A stretch of DNA of 64,000 nt from Enterobacter cancerogenus (GTDB taxonomy: Bacteria > Pseudomonadota > Gammaproteobacteria > Enterobacterales > Enterobacteriaceae), in NCBI RefSeq assembly GCF_019047785.1, contig NZ_CP077290.1:2356001-2420000 (forward strand), written 5' to 3'. The notes below the pieces were generated by a model. It did no database searches. It was not told where the DNA came from and saw only the letters and a list, made by a program, of their open reading frames with translations. Positions 39,202 through 49,592 of this stretch are shown piece after piece. Position 1 is the first letter of the stretch. Each line of letters begins with the position of its first letter. Position numbers and translations under genes: made by a program.

Positions 39202-39941
39202 TAATCCGGGATCCGCTGCGTCAGGGAATGAAGGATATCGGCATTCAGCCCGTCATACGCCTTCGTCCAGAAATGGTCGGCAAAACCGACAAAAATCACG
39301 CTGCCGGGCATGGGTTCAATATGGCGCTTATTCCAGTACGCCACGGGCGCTTTTTGGGTATGCCCGTCCGGATAGACGATCCAGGCGTAGCTGTTATCCG
39401 CCCCGCTGAGCAGGCTTTGCTCGTCGAGATAGCTCGCCACGTCGCGGCCCGGCGTAAAAGGCTTTTTGCCCGGGCTGCTGATGAGCCCCATTACGGTGAC
39501 GGTTGACGGCTGCGTCGGCAGCCAGAGCGTGTATTCCCCTTCCAGCGCCGGATTCCCCTTTTCCGCCACGCGCACGACATCGGGATCGAGGTTTATCGTC
39601 TGGCGTCCGGTGACCTTCAGCGCCTGAAGCTGCTGACGTACGCTGTTGATGGCGGCGGCGTCATCACCATCTTCCTGACTGGCTAACCCGGTCAGTCGGG
39701 CGAGGAGCGCGTTATGCTTTTGTTCGGCCTCAACCGACGCCTGCCGCTCGCCGATCACCGCGCCGGGCCACCAGCTATTGGCCAGCCTCGGTTGCCCGAC
39801 GAGATCGAGCAGGTGTCCGGCGTTGGTTAAGGTTTTAGGCTGCGCGTTCTCCGGCGTGTATACCTTCACGGTGCCCGCAGACCAGGCCAGCGGCGCGGCA
39901 AAGCCGGCGAGCAGCACGATGGCGATAACGGTCTTTTTCAT
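39201..39941 (-). CDS. yjbG: YjbG family capsule/exopolysaccharide protein
   Basis: A 246-residue periplasmic protein of the GfcC/YjbG family. The signal peptide ends at about APLAWSAG. The mature part holds a beta-grasp-like SLBB-type region common in polysaccharide export ([77 protein letters not shown]). The start overlaps the yjbF stop by four bases and the stop overlaps the yjbH start. Confidence 0.93.
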   Translation of the reverse strand: MKKTVIAIVLLAGFAAPLAWSAGTVKVYTPENAQPKTLTNAGHLLDLVGQPRLANSWWPGAVIGERQASVEAEQKHNALLARLTGLASQEDGDDAAAINSVRQQLQALKVTGRQTINLDPDVVRVAEKGNPALEGEYTLWLPTQPSTVTVMGLISSPGKKPFTPGRDVASYLDEQSLLSGADNSYAWIVYPDGHTQKAPVAYWNKRHIEPMPGSVIFVGFADHFWTKAYDGLNADILHSLTQRIPD

Positions 39942-40576
39942 GATTTCGCCGCCTTGATCAGGGTGGTTTTCACCGGGAAGAAACCGGCGCCGAGGAACTG
40001 CAGGGACTGACGGATCTGCCCCTCTTCGTCCACCCAGTAGCGGTTGTGCCAGGTCGCCTGATCGGTTTTCACCTCTTCATCCAGCACGCGAACCTGCGTT
40101 TCGTCGCTGCCCACCTGCACGCTGTCCGTACCGTCCCAGCGGAAGGTCGAGCGGGCCGTGGCGTAGCGCACCTGCTTGTGCTCGGTCCAGCCCATCGTGC
40201 GCGTCCAGCTTGCGCCGTCGATGACCTGGTCAGGCTTGATGAGCGGATCGGCTGCGAGATTATTTACCTCCAGCAGGTTGTCACCGCCGAGCAGCGTTTT
40301 CACAATCCGGCCATGCTGCGTCACGATGGTGGCCTGATCCTGCGTCACCCATTTCTGCTGCCCGTTTTCATCGAAAGCGAGCACCACAAACAGCTGCGGG
40401 CCATCGTTTAACTGCATGTACTGGCTGGCATAGGGCATGTTCTGCAGTTCGTCATCGGTCAGATGCACGCCCGGCGTGCCAAACATGCTGTCCCACAGGG
40501 AATGTCCCAGCCCTTTAGTGGTGGCCGAGCATGCCTGCAACAGCAGGCAAATCAGGATGATTGCAGGTCGCTTCAC
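39938..40576 (-). CDS. yjbF: YjbF family lipoprotein
   Basis: A 212-residue lipoprotein of the GfcB/YjbF family. The GTG start at 40576 follows GGAGAAGA and gives MKRPAIILICLLLQACSATTKG with a clear lipobox (LLQAC). Family blocks include MPYASQYMQLNDGPQLFVVLAFDENGQQKWVTQDQA and RTLLGG-like KTLLGGDNLLEV, then SFRWDG-like STFRWDGTDSV. It should be anchored in the outer membrane facing the periplasm. It is preceded by a UUCG hairpin that separates it from yjbE. Confidence 0.93.
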   Translation of the reverse strand: MKRPAIILICLLLQACSATTKGLGHSLWDSMFGTPGVHLTDDELQNMPYASQYMQLNDGPQLFVVLAFDENGQQKWVTQDQATIVTQHGRIVKTLLGGDNLLEVNNLAADPLIKPDQVIDGASWTRTMGWTEHKQVRYATARSTFRWDGTDSVQVGSDETQVRVLDEEVKTDQATWHNRYWVDEEGQIRQSLQFLGAGFFPVKTTLIKAAKS

Positions 40577-40600
40577 GACTCTTCTCCGAAGGGGCGAAAT

Positions 40601-40620
40601 AACCACACCGAAGTGTGGTT
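40601..40620 (-). other. UUCG-loop hairpin between yjbE and yjbF
   Basis: On the minus strand AACCACAC-TTCG-GTGTGGTT forms a perfect 8-bp stem with a very stable tetraloop, without a T-run. It lies 19 bases after yjbE and 24 bases before yjbF and may let yjbE be expressed above the rest of the operon by protecting its 3' end or by partial termination. Confidence 0.7.
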
Positions 40621-40639
40621 ATGATTAAAACACCCGGTA

Positions 40640-40882
40640 TTACTGGGTGCTGGTCGTCGTAGTGGTCGTGGTTCCGGTATTGGAGCCATCACCGCCACCG
40701 GTTGCCGCCAGCGCGACACCCACGGCTGAACTTACGGTGCTCGTGCTGGATGCGGTAGAACTCCCCGCAGACGCAGACGTCGCTGCCGACCCTGCCGCTT
40801 CTCCGACCTGAACCGGAGCCGCATAGACAGATGTCGCCGCAAGCGCAGATATGGCAAAAATGCCATACAGTACTTTCTTCAT
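40640..40882 (-). CDS. yjbE: YjbE, small exported Ser/Thr/Ala-rich protein
   Basis: An 80-residue exported protein, first gene of yjbEFGH. The signal peptide is [21 protein letters not shown]. The mature part is low-complexity: Ala/Ser/Thr/Gly-rich with an unbroken Thr run ([11 protein letters not shown]) at the C-terminus. It resembles the small GfcA-type leader protein of group 4 capsule operons. In E. coli the operon is controlled by the Rcs phosphorelay. A -10-like TATACT lies on the minus strand at 40948-40943. Confidence 0.9.
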   Translation of the reverse strand: MKKVLYGIFAISALAATSVYAAPVQVGEAAGSAATSASAGSSTASSTSTVSSAVGVALAATGGGDGSNTGTTTTTTTSTQ

Positions 40883-41245
40883 AACAATTTCCCTTCAATG
40901 AATGAATGGAGATTTGCCCGAAAAGAAATTCAGGCGGAATCGAGTATACACAACTAAAGCAGAGGGATTACCGCATGAGGAAATAGCAGAAGGGTTTTCA
41001 GATTATTGGTTAAAACGGATGGTTAAGAATAATTAATCTAATATAAAAATGTTTAAAAACATGAAGATATAATTAATGCAATAATAACGCACCTGCGTAT
41101 ATTCCTAAAATAAACCGCAGTAACTAAATGGTTTACAGCCTTTTTCAGATTAAACTCACAGCAGGAATTTGAGTTAACTAACAGACATGCGGAATTATCC
41201 GATAAAAAAGCCGGCATTACGCCGGCTTTTTTCATGACATATTAA
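40883..41245. promoter_or_regulatory. AT-rich gap between yjbE promoter and pgi 3' end
   Basis: A 363-base gap. The left 100 bases carry the yjbE leader and a -10-like TATACT (minus, 40948-40943). The middle (40990-41190) is very AT-rich with no gene or obvious repeat. The right end holds the pgi terminator. I did not find a convincing RcsB box by eye. Confidence 0.5.
41204..41232 (-). terminator. pgi terminator
   Basis: GCCGGC at 41210-41215 pairs with GCCGGC at 41221-41226 around five bases, with A6 on the left (T6 on the minus strand) and T6 on the right. It lies about 20 bases after the pgi stop. Confidence 0.9.
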
Positions 41246-43270
<2,025 letters not shown>

Positions 43271-44620
43271 ATGACGAGTTTTGTGGTCGCCAAGTTTGGC
43301 GGCACCAGTGTGGCGGATTACGACGCCATGAACCGCAGCGCCGATGTGGTGCTGGCCGATCCGAATACCCGCATGGTGGTGCTTTCTGCCTCCGCTGGCG
43401 TGACGAACCTGCTGGTTTCTCTGTCTGAAGGACTGGAAGCGACGGAACGGTTCGTGAAGCTGGATGCGCTGCGCAAAATTCAGTTCGATATTCTTGAACG
43501 TCTGCAGAATCCGAACGTCATCCGCGAAGAAGTGGAACGCCTGCTGGAAAACATCACCACGCTGGCGGAAGCCGCCTCTCTGGCGACCTCAACCGCCCTG
43601 ACCGATGAACTGGTCAGCCATGGCGAACTGATGTCGACTCTGCTGTTCGTTGAGATCATGCGCGAGCGCAATATCCAGGCGCAGTGGTTTGACGTGCGTA
43701 AAGTAATGCGCACCAGCGACCGTTTTGGCCGCGCCGAGCCGGATGTGGAAGCGCTGGCCGAACTGACCAGCCAGCAGCTTGCGCCGCGTCTGGAAGAGGG
43801 TATCGTCATCACTCAGGGGTTTATCGGCAGCGAGGCCAAAGGCCGCACCACGACTCTGGGCCGTGGCGGCAGCGACTACACCGCCGCCCTGCTTGGCGAA
43901 GCCCTGCATGCCACCCGCGTGGATATCTGGACGGACGTGCCGGGTATCTACACCACCGACCCGCGCGTGGTATCTGCTGCGAAACGCATTGACGTCATTG
44001 CCTTTGAAGAGGCCGCCGAAATGGCGACCTTCGGCGCGAAGGTGCTGCACCCGGCAACCCTGCTGCCCGCGGTACGCAGCGATATTCCGGTGTTCGTGGG
44101 CTCCAGCAAAGATCCACAGGCGGGCGGAACGCTGGTCTGCAAAAAAACCGAAAACCCGCCGCTGTTCCGCGCTCTGGCCCTGCGTCGCCGCCAGACGCTG
44201 GTCACGCTGCACAGCCATAATATGCTGCACTCCCGTGGTTTCCTGGCGGAAGTGTTCGGCATCCTGGCGCGCCATAATATCTCCGTAGACCTGATCACCA
44301 CTTCCGAAGTGAGCATCGCGCTGACGCTGGACACCACCGGCTCCACCTCCACCGGTGACACCCTGCTGACCCAGTCGCTGCTGATTGAGCTGTCGGAGCT
44401 GTGCCGCGTTGAAGTGGAAGAGGATCTGGCGCTGGTTGCCATCATCGGCAACAAGCTGTCCCGCGCCTGCGGCGTAGGCAAAGAGGTCTTCGGCGTGCTC
44501 GACCCGTTCAGCATCCGCATGATTTGCTACGGCGCGTCCAGCTATAACCTCTGCTTCCTGGTGCCTGCGGATCAGGCGGAGCAGGTAGTGCAAAAACTTC
44601 ATCAGAATTTGTTTGAATAA
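43271..44620 (+). CDS. lysC: Lysine-sensitive aspartokinase III
   Basis: A 449-residue aspartate kinase catalysing the first step from aspartate to lysine, threonine and methionine. The kinase domain begins VVAKFGGTSVADYDAMNRSA and includes GFIGSEAKGRTTTLGRGGSDYTAALLGEAL. The C-terminal half has two ACT domains that bind lysine: LITTSEVSIALTLDTTGSTSTGD and VALVAI-like LALVAIIGNKLS with MICYGASSYNLCFLV. ACGAGG precedes the ATG. A terminator follows. Enzyme feedback residues appear intact, so allosteric control by lysine is expected even if the leader riboswitch is missing. Confidence 0.98.
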   Translation: MTSFVVAKFGGTSVADYDAMNRSADVVLADPNTRMVVLSASAGVTNLLVSLSEGLEATERFVKLDALRKIQFDILERLQNPNVIREEVERLLENITTLAEAASLATSTALTDELVSHGELMSTLLFVEIMRERNIQAQWFDVRKVMRTSDRFGRAEPDVEALAELTSQQLAPRLEEGIVITQGFIGSEAKGRTTTLGRGGSDYTAALLGEALHATRVDIWTDVPGIYTTDPRVVSAAKRIDVIAFEEAAEMATFGAKVLHPATLLPAVRSDIPVFVGSSKDPQAGGTLVCKKTENPPLFRALALRRRQTLVTLHSHNMLHSRGFLAEVFGILARHNISVDLITTSEVSIALTLDTTGSTSTGDTLLTQSLLIELSELCRVEVEEDLALVAIIGNKLSRACGVGKEVFGVLDPFSIRMICYGASSYNLCFLVPADQAEQVVQKLHQNLFE

Positions 44621-44650
44621 AATTCGTTAGCACGTTAAACAATATCGATA

Positions 44651-44676
44651 AGCCGGGCTCAGACCCGGCTTTTTTA
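44651..44676 (+). terminator. lysC terminator
   Basis: AGCCGGG at 44651-44657 pairs with CCCGGCT at 44664-44670 around six bases, followed by TTTTTTAT (last stem T counted). It is a strong Rho-independent terminator 30 bases after lysC. Confidence 0.92.
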
Positions 44677-44713
44677 TAACTAAACAACACGACAATACTG
44701 CAAGGAATTCATT

Positions 44714-45658
44714 ATGTTATCCGCCATCACCCGGCTGTTCCCGTTATGGGCGCTGCTGCTGTCTGTACTCGCGTATTACACCCCTGGCACCTTCACTGGC
44801 ATTGGCCCGTGGGTCACCACTCTGCTTATGCTGATTATGCTCGGCATGGGCGTGCACCTGAAAATTGACGATTTTAAGCGCGTGCTGTCGCGCCCCGCCC
44901 CTGTCGCCGCAGGGATTTTCCTGCACTATCTGGTGATGCCGCTCGCCGCGTGGCTGCTGGCCATGGCTTTTAAGATGCCGCCCGACCTCTCCGCTGGAAT
45001 GGTGCTGGTGGGAAGCGTCGCCAGCGGTACGGCATCCAACGTGATGATCTATCTGGCAAAAGGTGACGTCGCGCTCTCGGTAACCATTTCGTCCGTTTCC
45101 ACGCTGGTAGGGGTGATTGCCACGCCGCTGCTCACCCGCCTGTACGTGGACGCGCACATTCAGGTTGACGTGATGGGCATGCTGCTAAGCATTCTGCAAA
45201 TTGTGGTGATCCCGATTGCGCTGGGTCTGGTGATTCACCACCTGTTCCCCCGCGTAGTGAAAGCGATCGAGCCGTATCTTCCCGCCTTTTCGATGGTCTG
45301 CATTCTGGCGATCATCAGCGCTGTGGTGGCCGGTTCCGCCTCGCACATTGCGTCCGTGGGCTTTGTTGTCATCATCGCGGTGGTGCTGCATAACACCATC
45401 GGCCTGTTAGGCGGCTACTGGGGCGGTAAGCTGTTTGGCTTTGACGAGTCGACCTGCCGCACGCTGGCGATCGAGGTAGGGATGCAGAACTCCGGCCTGG
45501 CGGCGGCGCTCGGTAAGATTTACTTCTCGCCGCTGGCGGCCCTGCCGGGCGCGCTGTTCTCCGTCTGGCATAACCTGTCCGGCTCGCTGCTGGCGGGCTA
45601 CTGGTCAGGCAAGCCGATTGATGAACCCGCGAAAAAAGATGTGGTGGAACAACGTTAA
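44714..45658 (+). CDS. panS: Ketopantoate/pantoate/pantothenate transporter PanS
   Basis: A 314-residue inner-membrane protein of the bile acid:sodium symporter (BASS) family with about ten hydrophobic helices. Family blocks are [60 protein letters not shown] and [23 protein letters not shown]. The Salmonella homologue, in the same place after lysC, moves pantothenate precursors; I assign PanS by this similarity and position, from memory. The hairpin at 45679 may end its transcript or control yjbD. Confidence 0.85.
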   Translation: MLSAITRLFPLWALLLSVLAYYTPGTFTGIGPWVTTLLMLIMLGMGVHLKIDDFKRVLSRPAPVAAGIFLHYLVMPLAAWLLAMAFKMPPDLSAGMVLVGSVASGTASNVMIYLAKGDVALSVTISSVSTLVGVIATPLLTRLYVDAHIQVDVMGMLLSILQIVVIPIALGLVIHHLFPRVVKAIEPYLPAFSMVCILAIISAVVAGSASHIASVGFVVIIAVVLHNTIGLLGGYWGGKLFGFDESTCRTLAIEVGMQNSGLAAALGKIYFSPLAALPGALFSVWHNLSGSLLAGYWSGKPIDEPAKKDVVEQR

Positions 45659-45678
45659 TTGACGTCACATGCTTTACA

Positions 45679-45706
45679 CTGGAGCCTCCCCATCAGGAGG
45701 TTCCAG
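45679..45706 (+). other. Hairpin enclosing the yjbD ribosome site
   Basis: CTGGAGCCTCC at 45679-45689 pairs with GGAGGTTCCAG at 45696-45706 (11 bp, one G-U) around a six-base loop. The right arm contains AGGAGG, the only good ribosome site for the yjbD ATG at 45709. In mRNA the start signal would be masked. Confidence 0.75.
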
Positions 45707-45708
45707 CA

Positions 45709-45981
45709 ATGGCGACACCACGACTGACCCAGAAAGACATGACGGAAGCCGAGCAGCGCGAACTCAAAACGCTTCTTGACCGCGCCCGCATCGCGCATGG
45801 CCGCACGCTGACCAACGCCGAAACCAATCAGGTTAAAAAAGAGTACATCGACAAGCTGATGGCGCAGCGCGACGCCGAAGCGAAAAAAGCCCGCAAACTG
45901 AAAAAAGAGCAGGCGTATAAACCCGATAGAGAGGCGACATTTTCCTGGTCTGCCACAACCTCGACACGCGGAAGGCGCTAA
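45709..45981 (+). CDS. yjbD: DUF3811 protein YjbD
   Basis: A 90-residue, strongly charged soluble protein of the YjbD/DUF3811 family, of unknown function. The N-terminus MATPRLTQKDMTEAEQRELKTLLDRARIAHGR and tail ATFSWSATTSTRGRR are as I recall in E. coli. The middle (KLMAQRDAEAKKARKLKKEQ) is a predicted long basic helix, so nucleic-acid or ribosome contact is possible but not shown. Its ribosome site lies inside a hairpin. Its stop codon lies within a palindrome shared with the end of rluF. Confidence 0.92.
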   Translation: MATPRLTQKDMTEAEQRELKTLLDRARIAHGRTLTNAETNQVKKEYIDKLMAQRDAEAKKARKLKKEQAYKPDREATFSWSATTSTRGRR

Positions 45982-45989
45982 TTAGCGCC
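45974..45989. terminator. Palindrome spanning both yjbD and rluF stop codons
   Basis: GGCGCTAATTAGCGCC is a perfect 16-bp palindrome. It contains the yjbD TAA (45979-45981) and the rluF stop (45982-45984), which directly abut, and is followed on plus by CTTTCTTTTT. It is probably a terminator built from coding ends. Confidence 0.7.
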
Positions 45990-46854
45990 CTTTCTTTTTA
46001 CGGCCCGGCTGCGCGAAGCGTTTCCCGTTCGCCGGCTTGCCTCGCCCTTTCTCTTCCGCTGGCGGAGCCTTTACCACCGGGCGTTTAATGGCCTGGGTTT
46101 TCGGTTTGGCTTTGGCCTTCGGCTTCGCTTCGGACGACGAATTTTCGATAAGCCTGAACAGCTCGATCAGCTCGTCATCCGTTAAATCACGCCACTCGCC
46201 CAGCGGAATGCCGGACAGGCTCACGTTCATGATGCGGGTGCGCTCCAGCTTCGTCACGTCATACCCAAAGTGCTCGCACATGCGGCGGATCTGACGGTTC
46301 AGACCCTGCACCAGGGTAATGCGAAACGCAAACGGTGCTTCTTTCTTAACCTTGCACTTCTTCGTTACGGTGCCCAGAATCGGCACCCCCGCGCCCATAC
46401 CACGGATGAACTCGTCCGTGACCGGCTTGTTCACCGTCACGATGTACTCTTTCTCGTGATCGTTACCGGCGCGCAGAATTTTGTTCACCAGGTCGCCGTG
46501 GTTGGTGAGAAAAATCAGCCCCTGAGAGTCTTTATCCAGACGCCCAATCGGGAAGATGCGGCTGCTGTGGTTAACAAAATCCACAATATTGTCCCGCTCG
46601 CCATCTTCCGTGGTACTGACGATACCAACCGGTTTGTTCAACGCGATAAATACCAGGTCTTCTGCATCACGCGGTTCAATGAGCTGACCATTCACTTTGA
46701 CCACATCGCCAGGAACAACCTGGTCGCCGATGGTGGCGCGTTTGCCGTTGAGGAACACGTTACCTTGTTCAATGTAACGGTCCGCCTCGCGACGTGAGCA
46801 GATCCCGCTCTCGCTAATGTATTTGTTTAATCGGGTTGATTGAGTTGGCAGCAT
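45982..46854 (-). CDS. rluF: 23S rRNA pseudouridine(2604) synthase
   Basis: A 290-residue RsuA-family pseudouridine synthase that modifies U2604 of 23S rRNA and, in E. coli, U35 of tRNA-Tyr. ATG 46854 gives [33 protein letters not shown], an S4-like RNA-binding domain, and the exact E. coli length; further upstream reading would enter the antitoxin gene. The catalytic aspartate is in [39 protein letters not shown] is also typical. The Lys-rich C-terminal tail (about 245-290) is poorly structured. Confidence 0.98.
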   Translation of the reverse strand: MLPTQSTRLNKYISESGICSRREADRYIEQGNVFLNGKRATIGDQVVPGDVVKVNGQLIEPRDAEDLVFIALNKPVGIVSTTEDGERDNIVDFVNHSSRIFPIGRLDKDSQGLIFLTNHGDLVNKILRAGNDHEKEYIVTVNKPVTDEFIRGMGAGVPILGTVTKKCKVKKEAPFAFRITLVQGLNRQIRRMCEHFGYDVTKLERTRIMNVSLSGIPLGEWRDLTDDELIELFRLIENSSSEAKPKAKAKPKTQAIKRPVVKAPPAEEKGRGKPANGKRFAQPGRKKKGR

Positions 46855-46906
46855 AGTTTCTCCTGTGAAGGGCGAAATATACCTTAGGTTTGGGCTGGTA
46901 AAAAGA

Positions 46907-47245
46907 TTAGCCCACGGTAACTGAGACAGGTTTTCCAAGTTTACTCAGCATCATGACCAGCGTATCAAGCGTAAACTTGCTCGTTTTAAGGTTCACAACG
47001 TCGGAGACACGTGGGCGGGAGACGTTCAGTCTTGCCGCTGCGTCAGCCTGGCGCAGCTTGTTTTCAGCGATCCACGTGGAGATTTCCAGCATAAGCTGTC
47101 GCTTGATCGCCAGCAGTTGCTCCACTTCCTTGCCAGCTTTTTCCCGTAACCGTTCAGCCTCATCCCTGTCAAACCCCAGCTCGGCAAAAATGTTGGCGTC
47201 TGCCGCCGTCACATGGCGAATTTTAGTATCAATGTTCTTTCCCAT
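46907..47245 (-). CDS. XRE-family antitoxin (HigA-like)
   Basis: A 112-residue helix-turn-helix protein. The N-terminal segment ([33 protein letters not shown]) is typical of HTH_37-type antitoxins. The XRE domain is [54 protein letters not shown] (about 48-102). It follows the toxin gene by two bases, in the toxin-first order of HigBA-like systems. It should neutralise the toxin and repress the operon at the palindrome at 47609. Confidence 0.88.
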   Translation of the reverse strand: MGKNIDTKIRHVTAADANIFAELGFDRDEAERLREKAGKEVEQLLAIKRQLMLEISTWIAENKLRQADAAARLNVSRPRVSDVVNLKTSKFTLDTLVMMLSKLGKPVSVTVG

Positions 47246-47247
47246 CT

Positions 47248-47598
47248 TTAACCCCTCCGGGCATCAAGCGCCGCATGCAAACGTACCTTTGCAATCTGTT
47301 TATCCTGGCCTGATGTCCGCTGTGTTTTCTTGTTAAAGCAATGAAGTACATACACAGCGTCGTCAAAACGGGCCAGGTAAAGAATACGAAATGCCCCTGT
47401 ATTTCCCCGAAGCCGAATTTCAGCAACGCCTTTGCCAATCTCTGACATGGGCTTCCAGTCTGCGGCCTCCAGACCAGACTGCAGGCGGTGCAGTTGATAA
47501 CCCGCGTCTCTTCGAATCTCTTCCGGGAAGCCGAGCAAATCGTCGTACGCACTTCCCATCCATGCGATAGGCCGCATTGCCGGCCTTTGTGAAAGCAT
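47248..47598 (-). CDS. RelE/HigB-type (Gp49-like) toxin
   Basis: A 116-residue protein of the phage-derived Gp49-like/HigB branch of the RelE superfamily, which cleaves mRNA on the ribosome. Family marks are AWMGSAYDDLLGFPEEIRRDAGYQLHRLQSGLEAADWKPMSEIGKGVAEIRLRGNTGAFRILYLARFDDAVYVLHCFNKKTQRTSGQDKQIAKVR seen as consecutive blocks, with Arg/Lys residues near the C-terminus. ATG 47598 has AAGGA at ideal spacing; a second ATG at 47577 is possible and would still leave the whole domain. The pair sits between rluF and yjbB, where E. coli has pepE. Confidence 0.87.
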   Translation of the reverse strand: MLSQRPAMRPIAWMGSAYDDLLGFPEEIRRDAGYQLHRLQSGLEAADWKPMSEIGKGVAEIRLRGNTGAFRILYLARFDDAVYVLHCFNKKTQRTSGQDKQIAKVRLHAALDARRG

Positions 47599-47608
47599 AC
47601 CACATCCT

Positions 47609-47626
47609 TGTATAAAATTTTATACA
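47609..47626. promoter_or_regulatory. 18-bp palindromic operator of the toxin-antitoxin pair
   Basis: TGTATAAAATTTTATACA is a perfect palindrome 11 bases before the toxin ATG. It contains TATAAA-like -10 sequence, so a repressor bound here would block transcription. The XRE antitoxin is the obvious ligand; this is inferred. Confidence 0.75.
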
Positions 47627-47743
47627 CCCAAAAACATAAAAACGTCGCAGCGCGGATAAGTGCTTTACCCGCGATGCAACGTTACAGTTGGGAAAGGATG
47701 TCGTCACGCCTGACGAAAGCAAACTGCGAGGCGCTTTCAGAGA

Positions 47744-49375
47744 TTAATACTCATCCCGCTCGTCATCTTCGTCCGGCTGCTCCATTACGCTGTAGGCCAC
47801 CGCGCAGAACAGCGAGTTAAGACGTTTCATATCGCCCAGCAGCCCCAGGTGCAGGGAGCTGGTCTCAATGCTCTGCACGTTTTGCTGATGCAGACGCTCA
47901 ACGTGGGCGTGCGAATAGCGGCGGTTGAGAATGCGGAAGCGGTGCTTGTTGCGCCGCAGCCGACGCGCGCTCGGTACGTCGCTGGAGAAGAAGACCGACA
48001 GCGCCAGCTTCAGGTTGCTGACCAGCTGCTCATGCAGCGCCTCCAGCTCCTTAAGCCCTTCAACGGAGAAGGCGCGACGCGCGGCAAGGGATTTATCCGC
48101 AATTTCACTGCCCATGCGCTCGACGATATCTGAGGCCTGCTCCAGGTTGAGGGACATTTCGATGATTTCCGCCCAGCGGCGGGACTCCTCTTCCGCCAGC
48201 TCGTCCTGCGGGATGCGCGCCAGATAGAGCTTGATGGCGGTATAGAGCACGTTGATGTCGTCCGCCAGCTTTCGCAGCTCTTTCTCCTCGCGCGGCTCGC
48301 CATGCATCACTTTTTGCAGCCCTTCGAGCATAGTTTCCATCGCATCGCCCATGCGCAGCGTTTCGCGGGCGGCGTTGGCAATAGCCAGCGCCGGGGTATC
48401 CAGCACGGAGGTATCAAGATGCTTCGGTTTCAGGCGGGCGTCCAGCTCGGGTTCATCCCGAATGAGGCGCTCGCAGAAACGGGCCATCGGCGCGGCGAAG
48501 GGGACCATCGTCAGGCAACGCACCAGGTTGTAGAAGACGTGGAAATAGATCACCAGCTCGGCTTTCGGCAGCGGCAGGTTATCCATCAGGTTCGCCAGCG
48601 GATGGACAAACGGCAGGATAATCAGGCTGCCCACCAGCTTAAACAGCAGGCTGCCGAGCGCCACGCGGCGTGCGGCGGCGTTGGCGGCGCTGTTGTTGAG
48701 CATCGCCAGCAGGCCCGAACCAAGGTTGGCACCGATCACCAGACAGAGCGCCACCGGGAAGGAAATGACCCCTGCGGCGGTAAGCGTCGCGGTCAGCAGC
48801 ACGGCTGCCAGGCTCGAGTAGCTGACGATGGCGAACACCGCGCCGATGAGCGCATCCAGCATGATATCGCCGGTCAGGGAGGCAAAGATGACCTGCACCC
48901 CGTTGGCCTGGGTGATCGGCGTCACCGCCTGCACAATCAGCTCCAGTGCCAGCAGGATCAGCCCAAGGCCAATGCCCACGCGGCCAAGCTGCCCGGCACG
49001 GCTCTGCTTACGGCTCAGGAAGAAAATCACGCCGATAAATATCAGCAGCGGCGACAGCCAGGAGAGATCGAAGGTCAGCACGCGCGCCATCAGCGCGGTC
49101 CCGACATCGGCACCGAGAACAATCACCAGCGCCGGGGCGAGCGCCACCAAATCCTGCGCCACAAACGAGGTGACGAGCATGGTGGTCGCATTACTGCTTT
49201 GCACCAGCGCCGTTACGCCGATGCCCGCGCAAAAGGCGAGCGGCTTCTTCTCAACGCTGCCGCTGAGAACGGTGCGTAAACGCGCGCCAAACACGCGCAT
49301 CACGCCGGTGCGGACAATATGAGTGCCCCACACCAGCAGTGCGACTGCAGAGAGCAGATGTAACAACGTCAGCAC
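47744..49375 (-). CDS. yjbB: Na/Pi-cotransporter family protein YjbB
   Basis: A 543-residue inner-membrane protein, implicated in phosphate export in E. coli. The N-terminal half contains two inverted NptA-type repeats, each with the Q-S-S motif region (ALVQSSNATTMLVTSF, about 57-72, and ATL/SYSSLAAVLLTATLTAAG, about 184-204) and about nine helices. The C-terminal half (about 320-520) is a PhoU-like helical domain. The tail EQPDEDDERDEY is very acidic. It reads toward the toxin-antitoxin operon, with about 117 bases between. Confidence 0.93.
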   Translation of the reverse strand: MLTLLHLLSAVALLVWGTHIVRTGVMRVFGARLRTVLSGSVEKKPLAFCAGIGVTALVQSSNATTMLVTSFVAQDLVALAPALVIVLGADVGTALMARVLTFDLSWLSPLLIFIGVIFFLSRKQSRAGQLGRVGIGLGLILLALELIVQAVTPITQANGVQVIFASLTGDIMLDALIGAVFAIVSYSSLAAVLLTATLTAAGVISFPVALCLVIGANLGSGLLAMLNNSAANAAARRVALGSLLFKLVGSLIILPFVHPLANLMDNLPLPKAELVIYFHVFYNLVRCLTMVPFAAPMARFCERLIRDEPELDARLKPKHLDTSVLDTPALAIANAARETLRMGDAMETMLEGLQKVMHGEPREEKELRKLADDINVLYTAIKLYLARIPQDELAEEESRRWAEIIEMSLNLEQASDIVERMGSEIADKSLAARRAFSVEGLKELEALHEQLVSNLKLALSVFFSSDVPSARRLRRNKHRFRILNRRYSHAHVERLHQQNVQSIETSSLHLGLLGDMKRLNSLFCAVAYSVMEQPDEDDERDEY

Positions 49376-49432
49376 GGAAAGTGTTCCTCCTTATCGTTAT
49401 CTGTTTTCCTGAGGTTTACTGCGCGCTGTCTT

Positions 49433-49498
49433 GCCGGATGGCGGTTACGCCTTATCCGGCCTACGCACAGGACCGGTAAGCGCAGCGCCACCGGGCAA
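49433..49498. repeat. REP pair between yjbB and metH
   Basis: GCCGGATGGCGGTTACGCCTTATCCGGCCTAC followed by an inverted CCGGTAAGCGCAGCGCCACCGGGC copy. The first half has the classic E. coli-type REP core, the second the Enterobacter-type core seen elsewhere here. Located between the metH 3' end and the yjbB 5' end. Confidence 0.88.
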
Positions 49499-49540
49499 TA
49501 TGGCCAGAACCTTCTTCCAGTATAAGGGTTTAAATGTAAG

Positions 49541-49570
49541 AAAGAGACAGGGCGCCTGATGAGCGCCCTG
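49541..49570 (-). terminator. metH terminator
   Basis: On the minus strand CAGGGCGC (49570-49563) pairs with GCGCCCTG (49555-49548) around a seven-base loop, followed by TCTCTTTCTT. It lies about 22 bases after the metH stop. Confidence 0.85.
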
Positions 49571-49592
49571 TTTGTTGTAAGGAAAGGTGACG

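Noticed and set aside
48302..49279. 325-codon plus-strand ORF
   Set aside because: Antisense of yjbB; product is a His/Gln/Arg-rich shadow.
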